Positions 23,947 to 31,278 of a DNA stretch of 34,189 nucleotides are shown piece after piece (within the stretch, counting starts at the first letter, position 1; each line of letters begins with the position of its first letter). The position numbers and the translations under genes are program-made. The notes beneath the pieces are model-generated. The model was not told the DNA's origin. It made no database searches and was given only the letters and a program-made list of their open reading frames with translations. The DNA is from Candidatus Hodarchaeota archaeon (lineage in GTDB: Archaea; Asgardarchaeota; Heimdallarchaeia; Hodarchaeales; Hodarchaeaceae), in NCBI GenBank assembly GCA_016839785.1, contig JAEOTQ010000091.1, positions 1 to 34,189 of the forward strand, written 5' to 3'.

Positions 23947-25167
23947 ATGAGAACTCTGTTAGATTTCGATTTAAATGCCAAAGTTTGCTTGACTCGTGTC
24001 GATTTCAATTGTCCGCTTGATGATGATAAAAAAATACAAGATTTCACCCGAATTAAAGCACACGCTGAAACTATTAAAGCTATTTCGGATAAGCTTGGAA
24101 AAACTGTCATAATTGCCCACCAGGGGAGGCCAGGAAGCTCAGATTTTAGTAGTTTGGCACAACATTCAGAGAAACTACAGTTAGTTTTATCCGAAAAGTA
24201 CAAAGTTGACTTTATTGACCAGACGCATGGAGTAGAGGTAGAACAGAGGATATCTAGAATGGATCCTGGTGATATCCTTGTTCTTGAAAATGTACGACAA
24301 GTAGAGGGGGAAACACAAAGCAAATCACCTCAAGAACATGCTGAAAATGTGTATATCAAGAGTTTATTGAAAGTTGGGGATATTTTCATTAATGATGCCT
24401 TCTCAGCTGCTCATCGCTCACATATGAGTCTAATTGGTTTTACAGGATTATTACCCTCGGCTGCTGGCCTCATAATGGAAAGAGAAGTCTCCAATCTCCA
24501 ACGTGTTGTAGATAATCCTCAAAAACCGTGTGTATTCATATTAGGAGGAGTGAAACCTGAAGATTCATTCAAAGTTGCTGACCATGTATTAAAAAATGAT
24601 ATTGCAGATGCGGTCTTAACAGGAGGAGTGATATCTGAAATATTGTTGATTGCAATGGGAAAAGCGTTAGGGACACCAACCATGGATTTTCTAAAAAATA
24701 AAGACCTACTAAAGTTTGTTGATCCAGCAAAAAAGCTTCTCTCTGAATTTTCAGATAAAATTGAAATACAACAAGATTTTGCCGTTGATGAGAACGGACG
24801 TACTAACTATAATATGGATGATCTTCCTCTCGATGCTTCTATCTTAGACATTGGTGAAAAAACTATTCAGTATTATGCAGAGATAATTCAAAATTCTTCA
24901 ACCTCTGTTTTTAATGGCCCCATGGGTAAATTTGAGGATCCAAAATTCGCAAAGGGGACTTTAGAAGTGTTTAAAGCCATGAGTAACTCGAATGGATTTT
25001 CTCTTGCGGGGGGTGGACATAGTATTTCCATTTTGGAGAAGAATAAAATTTCACTCTCGTACATGAGTACCGCTGGAGGAGCAATGATCCGTTTTCTTAT
25101 GGGAAAGACGCTTCCTGCCATAGATGCTCTTCACACAAACGAAAAACAGTTTTCAATCGAAACCTAG
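23947..25167 (+). CDS. pgk: Phosphoglycerate kinase, archaeal type
   Basis: PGK interconverts 1,3-bisphosphoglycerate and 3-phosphoglycerate with ATP. The 406-residue protein shows RVDFNCPLDDD at the N-terminus, IAHQGRPGS, VLENVRQ, a NDAFSAAHRSHMS segment, ILGGVKPEDS for nucleotide binding and the C-terminal STAGGAMIRFLMGK. Variants such as GGVK in place of GGAK and LAGGGHS in place of the bacterial GGGDS fit archaeal PGKs. It stands alone, divergent from mevalonate kinase. An AT-rich region precedes the ATG. Confidence 0.96.
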   Translation: MRTLLDFDLNAKVCLTRVDFNCPLDDDKKIQDFTRIKAHAETIKAISDKLGKTVIIAHQGRPGSSDFSSLAQHSEKLQLVLSEKYKVDFIDQTHGVEVEQRISRMDPGDILVLENVRQVEGETQSKSPQEHAENVYIKSLLKVGDIFINDAFSAAHRSHMSLIGFTGLLPSAAGLIMEREVSNLQRVVDNPQKPCVFILGGVKPEDSFKVADHVLKNDIADAVLTGGVISEILLIAMGKALGTPTMDFLKNKDLLKFVDPAKKLLSEFSDKIEIQQDFAVDENGRTNYNMDDLPLDASILDIGEKTIQYYAEIIQNSSTSVFNGPMGKFEDPKFAKGTLEVFKAMSNSNGFSLAGGGHSISILEKNKISLSYMSTAGGAMIRFLMGKTLPAIDALHTNEKQFSIET

Positions 25168-25252
25168 TTCGAGTGATACTTAACACTTCCTATTTTATCC
25201 AGAATAGTTATTGAATGACGAATCATATGCAGATTCCTTAATGTTGGTCAGT

Positions 25253-25347
25253 TACTTCTAAAATCATGAAGTACTACAGATTCTGTGGTCAGAAGTGAAA
25301 AATTTTCATTATATCGGAAGAGATAAAAAAAGAGAATAGTATAAATA
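25253..25347 (+). promoter_or_regulatory. TATA box and upstream dyads before the coiled-coil gene
   Basis: GTATAAATA at 25339-25347 is a good TATA box, predicting a start near 25370 and a leader of only about 8 nt before ATG 25378. Upstream are TACTTC/GAAGTA (25253-25258 with 25268-25273) and an 11-bp near-palindrome ACAGATTCTGT. GGTCAG also occurs twice about 40 bp apart. These may bind a regulator. The rest of the 210-bp gap after pgk shows nothing else. Confidence 0.4.
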
Positions 25348-25377
25348 TCCTAAATTCAGTAAAAAGTTGAGTTTAGT

Positions 25378-25899
25378 ATGGTTAAGTCTGAAGAAGTTGA
25401 ACAAATTCAAAATGATTTAGAATTAGTAACTAAAACCGCTAAAGTATTAGCTACTAAGTTAGAAAAGATATCTCAGCGAATAGATGAGATTATGACTTCT
25501 TTGAAGACGGCAGACGGAGGTTCGAGACCAACTGCCCAAACAACGGTTTCTAAAGCGGCACCTATAGCGAAAAAACCTGTCCAAGCCACTCCAGCTGTAC
25601 AACCAGTCCCTCAAAGACCGAAAAGGACAGAGTCATTTGATAGTACAAGTACTAAAGCGGGAAGGTTTCTAGACGCGTTTTTAGGTCAACTTCAGGAGCT
25701 TAAAAGAGGGAGAGAAATTTCGGAAGTATTATCTCGGCTTAGAGATCAAGTCATGCAATCTGCCGAAGTAGGTTTTCATCCAGCATTTCATGAAATGGGA
25801 AGAGAAGCAAGTCGATTAAAAAATATGAGTATTATAACCGAGGAAGAGAGAGAAGCGTTAATTGAAAAGGTCTATGATTGGAAAGATCGTATCGGGTAA
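25378..25899 (+). CDS. Unrecognised coiled-coil protein
   Basis: I do not recognise this 173-residue protein. Residues 3-45 form a heptad-like coiled coil (VEQIQNDLELVTKTAKVLATK). Residues 48-90 are an Ala/Pro/Gln/Thr-rich linker, probably disordered. Residues 90-173 are helical and charged (AGRFLDAFLGQLQELKRGRE; YDWKDRIG at the end). There are no cysteines, no membrane segments and no catalytic motif. A clear TATA box and sensible codon use support it as a real gene. The convergent neighbour ends 29 bp away. It may be an adaptor or structural protein. Confidence 0.8.
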   Translation: MVKSEEVEQIQNDLELVTKTAKVLATKLEKISQRIDEIMTSLKTADGGSRPTAQTTVSKAAPIAKKPVQATPAVQPVPQRPKRTESFDSTSTKAGRFLDAFLGQLQELKRGREISEVLSRLRDQVMQSAEVGFHPAFHEMGREASRLKNMSIITEEEREALIEKVYDWKDRIG

Positions 25900-25928
25900 C
25901 TTCATTTCAAATTTGTAAGTTTATTTCT

Positions 25929-26456
25929 TCACCCTGATCTTACATGACTCCCACATTTATTGCAGAAAAAGGCATTCCCTGGGAGGGTAGATCCACAGGA
26001 TGAACATTTACGTTTATTATCCATATAAGAAGGGGCGGATGAAAACACAGGTTCCTTCTCGTTTTCATTTTTTACTGAAAACGGACTGGAGCTAAATGGT
26101 GAAAAAGCAGGGGGCGAAGAGTCTTCAAGAGATGAATCAAAAAAGGAAGGTTCAGGACTAGGAGGTGTAGAAACTCTGTCCTCTGCGAAATCCACTCGAC
26201 TTGCTAGGCTATCTATTTTATCAGAAATTTGAGACATGAGGGGGAGAAAAGGACATGTAGCTCCCTGGCCAGTATCCATTGAAGGTGAAATAGAAGAAGA
26301 TTCGGGGCTGATAAGCTTAAATCCGATCCGTAATCCCTCCGTTTTTTCATTGATGGCTATACCTTGCTCAAGTAGTCCTCGGATTACTTCTTTTGCCGAA
26401 TAAGATCGGCCGCGAATTAGAATCCTTCCGGAGACTTGATCAAGGGGTTGATTCAT
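25929..26456 (-). CDS. Unrecognised protein with C-terminal zinc ribbon
   Basis: This 175-residue protein has an N-terminal alpha/beta segment (about 1-50, SGRILIRGRSYSAKEVIRGL). A long Ser/Pro/Phe-rich, probably disordered middle follows (70-145), then a C-terminal zinc ribbon with CSSCG and CNKCG spaced 13 residues apart. Zinc ribbons of this type are common in archaeal and Asgard proteins of unknown role and often recruit partners. There is no membrane segment. It converges on the coiled-coil gene. Confidence 0.8.
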   Translation of the reverse strand: MNQPLDQVSGRILIRGRSYSAKEVIRGLLEQGIAINEKTEGLRIGFKLISPESSSISPSMDTGQGATCPFLPLMSQISDKIDSLASRVDFAEDRVSTPPSPEPSFFDSSLEDSSPPAFSPFSSSPFSVKNENEKEPVFSSAPSYMDNKRKCSSCGSTLPGNAFFCNKCGSHVRSG

Positions 26457-26837
26457 ACCTTTGAGTCCTCATTACAAAATATCCTAGCTGAGATAATAAG
26501 AAAAAATATCACGCGCGTATTATTGAATATATATGATTGGCTAGGAATTATTCATTACTCACTACTTTTTTTTTTAATGGTGTAATTAATCCTTAGACTA
26601 AAGAATCTAAAAGAAATTTTAAAAGAACAATTAAACACTAATGTATTTAATTATACTTTAATCCCTCGCAAGATAATCGCTTAACAACACTACTCCTGAC
26701 AATAACGCAATGTTTTTAATTTCAAATTACGAATTCCTTGAGAACAACATTTTTGAAAATGAATAATTTTTAAAAGGATTAGCTGAAAAGACTAGAAGTG
26801 ACAAAAAGAAGCATATTTCTAACGTTGAGGTGAAAAA
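26457..26837. other. 381-bp divergent intergenic region
   Basis: This AT-rich gap lies between the zinc-ribbon gene and the small Lrp-type gene. For the latter I see a TATA-like TTTTTAAAAGG at 26767-26776, a 14-bp dyad CATTTTTGAAAATG at 26748-26761 immediately upstream, and a Shine-Dalgarno GAGGTG at about 26826-26831. Nothing resembling a tRNA, conserved RNA or ORF was recognised in 26457-26740. Confidence 0.4.
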
Positions 26838-27080
26838 ATGCCTGCTGCTTTTGTATTAGTTAATGCCGAAATTGGATCAGAAGATGATGTATTAGATGAG
26901 TTAAAAAGTACCAAGGGTGTTGTTGGTGCTTGGATAGTTTACGGTGTTTACGACATCGTTGCTAAAATTGAAGCAGATTCTATGGAAAAACTCAAGGAAG
27001 TTATTACTACAAATATTCGTGGCCTTGAGAATGTTCGTTCAACCTTAACAATGATTGTTGTTGAAACGGCAAATCAATAG
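26838..27080 (+). CDS. Stand-alone Lrp/AsnC ligand-binding (RAM) domain protein
   Basis: This 80-residue protein consists only of the beta-alpha-beta-beta-alpha-beta RAM domain that binds amino acids in Lrp/AsnC regulators. Features are the start PAAFVLVNAEIGSEDDVLDEL, VVGAWIVYGVYDIVAKIEA and IRGLENVRSTLTMIVV. There is no DNA-binding helix-turn-helix. Such short RAM proteins are widespread in archaea and are thought to oligomerise or to modulate full-length regulators. It has its own TATA box and Shine-Dalgarno, and a hairpin terminator follows. Confidence 0.92.
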   Translation: MPAAFVLVNAEIGSEDDVLDELKSTKGVVGAWIVYGVYDIVAKIEADSMEKLKEVITTNIRGLENVRSTLTMIVVETANQ

Positions 27081-27100
27081 CAAAAAGATCGGTAATAGAT

Positions 27101-27166
27101 GACTGAATAGACTTTTCATATTAAACCCGTCTGTTTAGTCTCATTTGTCAATCTTTTCTCTTTTTC
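27101..27166 (+). terminator. Hairpin with T-rich tail after the RAM-domain gene
   Basis: GACTGAATAGAC (27101-27112) pairs with GTCTGTTTAGTC (27129-27140) over all 12 positions, two of them G-U in RNA. The loop is 16 nt and the following 25 bases are T-rich. It begins 20 bp after the stop codon, consistent with transcription termination. Confidence 0.5.
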
Positions 27167-27264
27167 TATAGGAAAAGACATAACTCTTAATTTGTTTTTC
27201 TCACGAATCAAAAACATTATTAGTTAATTCAACTTAAATCAAATTAGCTAAGTTAGGTGAATTT

Positions 27265-27963
27265 ATGAAACAGATTCTGACCGATGTTTATTGGCTTCTA
27301 GGCCAAGGTTTTGACTGCAATGTATTCATTATTGATTCAAGGCAAGAATCAATTATGATAGATACAGGTGCCGGTAGTGTTCTTAATCAAAGATTTAGCA
27401 CCGCCTCATCAAATATTGAAACTCTTAAACGGGCGATAGATACCAAAAGAATTAAACACATCTTTCTCACACATGGTCATATTGATCATATTGGAGGAAT
27501 TTTATCTCTCCAATCTGAAGTAGATTGCATGATATCGGCATCATCTGAAGAAGCTTTACAGTTATCTTCTGGTAACAGTCCCTATCTTGATCCAATCATG
27601 AATTCAACCTGCTCTCCGCTTAAAATTACCAAAAAATATGATGAAGGAGACACAATCGCGGTGGGAGATTACAATTTCCAAGTATTTGAAACTCCAGGAC
27701 ATACCAAAGGATCTTTATCTCTTTATGAACCTGAAAAGAAAATACTCATTAGTGGTGATACTGTCTTCCCTCAAGGATCCTTTGGAAGAACGGATCTTCC
27801 CTCTGGTTCCAGTTCAGAGCTTTTAAAATCATTAGAACGTTTATCAAATCTTGAAATCCATGTCCTACTCCCAGGCCATATGCCACCAGTTATTTCACAA
27901 TCACCCCTTAATTCTGTCAAAGATTCATTTAGAAACGCGCAAATGATGCTTTCCTATTATTGA
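27265..27963 (+). CDS. Metallo-beta-lactamase fold hydrolase (glyoxalase II-like)
   Basis: This 232-residue metallo-beta-lactamase fold enzyme carries the metal-binding HTHGHIDHIGG (THxHxDH motif), a later ETPGHTKGSLS His, the bridging Asp in ISGDTVF and the terminal His in LLPGHMPP. The pattern resembles glyoxalase II and related thioester or lactone hydrolases, but the substrate is unknown. AGGTGA precedes the ATG. The last 39 bp overlap the 3' end of the convergent kinase gene. Confidence 0.9.
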   Translation: MKQILTDVYWLLGQGFDCNVFIIDSRQESIMIDTGAGSVLNQRFSTASSNIETLKRAIDTKRIKHIFLTHGHIDHIGGILSLQSEVDCMISASSEEALQLSSGNSPYLDPIMNSTCSPLKITKKYDEGDTIAVGDYNFQVFETPGHTKGSLSLYEPEKKILISGDTVFPQGSFGRTDLPSGSSSELLKSLERLSNLEIHVLLPGHMPPVISQSPLNSVKDSFRNAQMMLSYY

Positions 27964-28446
27964 AATAATCTCATTGCAAGTATCCTCAATATTCCTATCA
28001 TCATTTTGAATTTCAAACATAATATCTTGAGGATAAAATTCTGAAAACTCATAGAACAAGATATTCATAATTTCAGCCTCTAAATTTGATTCAATTTTCT
28101 CATTTGAGTAATCTCGTGATTCTAGTCTTTTCCTCAGGATGGAGATCGAAGTGTGGAGAATAATAATATAATCAATTGGTAAACCTAGTAGAACCATTCC
28201 GCTAGAAATGCAAATTTTTTTGTTAGCTTTCAGTTTCTTGAATAGATTTTGAGTTAAAAGTTCATCATCAACAATTAACGTATCGCGATCGATGTCATAA
28301 CCAAGATACAACCCTTCTTCAATGATAAGATCGTTTATCTCTAGAAAATCTAAATCAAGATTGTAAGATAGATTTTTTGCAATAATTGTCTTACCTGTAC
28401 CTGGTGTACCGGTAATATATATCCGTAATACAGAACTATCACTCAT
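27925..28446 (-). CDS. AK6/Fap7-like NMP kinase
   Basis: This small P-loop kinase is related to AK6 (Fap7/hCINAP), which has nucleotide kinase activity and helps 40S maturation in eukaryotes. It has P-loop GTPGTGKT, a substrate-binding DRDTLIVDDELL segment, RLESRDYSNEKIESNLEAEI (the family's RGY...K-I-x-x-N-x-x-A-E motif) and a C-terminal helix. The usual DxH Walker B region reads ISSGMVLLG here, so the His normally present is missing. The start is taken at ATG 28446 (173 residues); a TTG at 28455 is alternative. It overlaps the convergent hydrolase by 39 bp. Confidence 0.82.
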   Translation of the reverse strand: MSDSSVLRIYITGTPGTGKTIIAKNLSYNLDLDFLEINDLIIEEGLYLGYDIDRDTLIVDDELLTQNLFKKLKANKKICISSGMVLLGLPIDYIIILHTSISILRKRLESRDYSNEKIESNLEAEIMNILFYEFSEFYPQDIMFEIQNDDRNIEDTCNEIISIIGKHHLRVSK

Positions 28447-28581
28447 GACAACCAACCATTGTCTATCTGTCGATTTAAGACTTAGTATATTCCCGAATCT
28501 TCTTTATGTAGGTTTAAATTATTATATTAATAAAGAGGTTGTAGAGAAGAGACGATTCTATCCCGCGAATGGTTATGTATT

Positions 28582-31062
28582 GTGAGCTCAATAATTTCAA
28601 TTGTAGCAGAAAAACCCTCTATCGCAAGAGCATTAGTTAGAGCATTCTCTATCGTTTATAAAATGAAATTTGAAAGCCGAAAAGGTCAAACGCGTTATAA
28701 TTATATCTTTGAAGCCTCATTAGAAGACCAAAAAGTAACTTTTACAATTGAGACGACAGAATACCGATTAAAAAAGGGGGATATATTACTAATCTCGAGT
28801 GTTACTGGGCATATTCTCAACTTTGACTATCCTCCACCCTTCGATAAAGATACAAATTGGCATAATTCTGATCCGATTGAAATGGTCGAAATTGAGCCAA
28901 TTGAAAAAGCGATTCATGAGAGTATGGTTGACCATGTTACTCATATTGGAGCGCTTTCTAATGTATTAATAGTAGCAACAGATTGGGATGGCCATGGAGA
29001 AGTGATAGGTCGAGAAATTGTAGAGGTAGCAAGCAGAGAAAATAAGAAAATTCGCCATGGTAGGATGAGATTTACAAGTACCAATCCCTTATCTCTTCAA
29101 CGTGCTTTTGAATCTCAAACTGGATTAAATTGGGACTGGATCCGTCAAGTCGATTCATTAAGAAAACAAGACCTAAGAATGGGATCTTCTATCACCCGAT
29201 TTTTAACTGTAGGCGTTCAAGATCGAGGTATTCATAATCAGATGATTTCTTATGGTCCATGTCAGACAAGTGTATTGTATCTAATTGCCAGTCGTTATAT
29301 TGAGAATAAAGCATTTAATCCGGAAGAATTCTGGAAGATATCTCTTAAGATTATTGTGAATGATAAACCTTTGTTCCTTGATTGGCATGGGAACCCATCT
29401 AGTGATGAAGAACATGTCGATAATATTCTAAAAAAACTTGAAAATGAAGAAAAGGCAGTCATCAGTGATTTTAATGAAGAAATAGGATCAATTCGAAGAC
29501 CACTTCCCCTTGATACTGATACTCTTGAAGCAGAGTGTTCCAATTTCTTTAAGGTAAGCCCGAAACAAATTTCTGACATTGCAGAACGCTTATACAATAA
29601 TGGATTTATTACTTACCCCAGAACTGAAAGTTCCTACTATCTTGAGAAAGATTTAACAAAATTAACGAGCATTTTTACTGATCATACTGAATTTGGAAAG
29701 ATTGCTCAAGAATGTATTAATCTTGGTGGTGTTACCAAGCCATCTAAGGGGCGTTTTACGAAGGATCATGAACCTATCAAGCCTGTCAAAGCAATAACCA
29801 AGAAAGATTTAGAAAAAACATTTACTAAGACTCCTTCAATAATTAACTTGTCGTGGGCAATATATTCGTACATTGTCTGGAGATTTCTAGCAACTGTCCA
29901 TATTGATGCAAAAACGCTGGATCAGTACATTATTTTATCCGTTGGTGAAGAAGAATTTAAGGGGAAAGGGAAATTGATAACAGAACTAGGTTTTCTCAAG
30001 TTTTATCAGTATCGAAATATTGTCTCTTCTGAACTACCAAAATTGGAAAAACACACTGAATTTCCTTTTGAAACGAATAAACATCTTGGTTATACTACTC
30101 CACCTCCATTATGGAACGAATCTATGCTGATTCGAAAAATGGCTGAATTAAATCTAGGTACTGATGCAACTCGTTCATCTCACATTGACACAGTTCAAAA
30201 ACGCAGATATACGACACCAACAGGCACTCAACGGGTTCTAGTTCCGACTCCACTTGGTTTGGCTTTATATAATGTACTTAATGCTCATGCACAAGATTTA
30301 ATCCTCCCTGAAATCCGAGGAAAAGTAGAAACATGGACACAACAGATAAGAGAACACAAAAAAACTGCTGAAGAAGTAGATAAGTTAGTTATTGATTTAA
30401 CTACGCAAGGCATCATGGCTATGAAATCTAACGAAGAAGATATCTTTTCAACCTTAACCACAAGTTTTAAAGATATGACTGGTGTAGGTAATATCATGGG
30501 GGTGTGTTCAGACTGTGAGGGAGAGTTAGTTCTATTCCAAGGTAAAAAAGGGGCACGGTTCTTAAAATGTATGAATCCTCTCTGTGAAGCAAGTTTCCCT
30601 CTTCCAAAAAAAGGAGAATTAACAAAATTAGAGGAAGAATATTGTAGGATATGTAAGTCCACACCTTTATTGGTTACAGTTAAGTATCATAATTGGATTA
30701 TGTGTCCAGTTTGTTGGACCCGAGAAGCGAGTAAAGATCGCCCTTGGTTTTGTAGTGATTGTAACCGTGAAGAATGCCCGTATTCGGGTTCTTGGAAAGC
30801 TAAATCTAGTGACGAGAATTTAGGTAAGTGTCCTGATTGTAATGGAGATTTGTTCCTTCAAATAAAGGAAGATAATGCACGTGTAGAATGCGTTTCATGC
30901 AATAGAATCTGGAAAACTCCCAAACTTCGTCCTAAGATGTCTATTACCCTAGGAAAGGCATGTACGCAATGTGGGAGAAAGACCCTTTCAGTTGTAAAAC
31001 AAGGAAAAAAGCCCTACAGATTATGCGTGTTTTGCTCGCTATTTTATTTTGATGATTATTAA
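28582..31062 (+). CDS. Topoisomerase III-like type IA DNA topoisomerase with zinc-ribbon tail
   Basis: This 826-residue type IA topoisomerase relaxes or decatenates DNA by single-strand passage. The TOPRIM domain starts IVAEKPSIARAL (E10) and holds DWDGHGE (134-140). The active-site Tyr is Y345 in FITYPRTESS. SYGPCQT (223-229) and RKQDLRMGSSITRF match eukaryotic Top3 better than bacterial TopA. From residue 642 onwards are four or five CxxC zinc-ribbon units. The usual DxDxEGE has His (138) for the first Glu. The start is GTG; an ATG 7 bp upstream is out of frame. A TATA-like ATTATATTAATAAA near 28520 would give a leader of about 30 nt. It is divergent from the AK6-like gene. Confidence 0.95.
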   Translation: MSSIISIVAEKPSIARALVRAFSIVYKMKFESRKGQTRYNYIFEASLEDQKVTFTIETTEYRLKKGDILLISSVTGHILNFDYPPPFDKDTNWHNSDPIEMVEIEPIEKAIHESMVDHVTHIGALSNVLIVATDWDGHGEVIGREIVEVASRENKKIRHGRMRFTSTNPLSLQRAFESQTGLNWDWIRQVDSLRKQDLRMGSSITRFLTVGVQDRGIHNQMISYGPCQTSVLYLIASRYIENKAFNPEEFWKISLKIIVNDKPLFLDWHGNPSSDEEHVDNILKKLENEEKAVISDFNEEIGSIRRPLPLDTDTLEAECSNFFKVSPKQISDIAERLYNNGFITYPRTESSYYLEKDLTKLTSIFTDHTEFGKIAQECINLGGVTKPSKGRFTKDHEPIKPVKAITKKDLEKTFTKTPSIINLSWAIYSYIVWRFLATVHIDAKTLDQYIILSVGEEEFKGKGKLITELGFLKFYQYRNIVSSELPKLEKHTEFPFETNKHLGYTTPPPLWNESMLIRKMAELNLGTDATRSSHIDTVQKRRYTTPTGTQRVLVPTPLGLALYNVLNAHAQDLILPEIRGKVETWTQQIREHKKTAEEVDKLVIDLTTQGIMAMKSNEEDIFSTLTTSFKDMTGVGNIMGVCSDCEGELVLFQGKKGARFLKCMNPLCEASFPLPKKGELTKLEEEYCRICKSTPLLVTVKYHNWIMCPVCWTREASKDRPWFCSDCNREECPYSGSWKAKSSDENLGKCPDCNGDLFLQIKEDNARVECVSCNRIWKTPKLRPKMSITLGKACTQCGRKTLSVVKQGKKPYRLCVFCSLFYFDDY

Positions 31063-31219
31063 GCAATTTTTGAAAACATAGGAATCCATAAGAATAATCC
31101 TCTTTTTGTCTCATTAACTTATTTCTTTCAGATCTCATCCAATCATGAAAATTACTAAACTTCCATTCAAGATGAATAGAATAATATAAAATACTCTGAG
31201 GAATAAATAAAATTCATCA

Positions 31220-31260
31220 ACATTCAGTAGTTCGATTAGAACCTGAATGTCTTAAAAATA
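31220..31260 (+). promoter_or_regulatory. 31-bp dyad abutting a TATA-like box before the transglutaminase-fold gene
   Basis: ACATTCAG (31220-31227) and CTGAATGT (31243-31250) are perfect inverted repeats, and inside them GTTC (31230-31233) and GAAC (31239-31242) are inverted too. That gives 12 paired positions with only a TA interruption. The dyad touches a TATA-like CTTAAAAATA (31251-31260). That box predicts transcription from about 31281, at the ATG (31279), i.e. a leaderless mRNA. The position suits a repressor or activator site at BRE/TATA. Confidence 0.5.
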
Positions 31261-31278
31261 TCTCTTTCAGTGGTTTAT

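Noticed and set aside
25168..25330. Possible C/D-box or other small RNA after pgk
   Set aside because: Box spacing and terminal stem are missing; the dyads are better treated as promoter-proximal elements.
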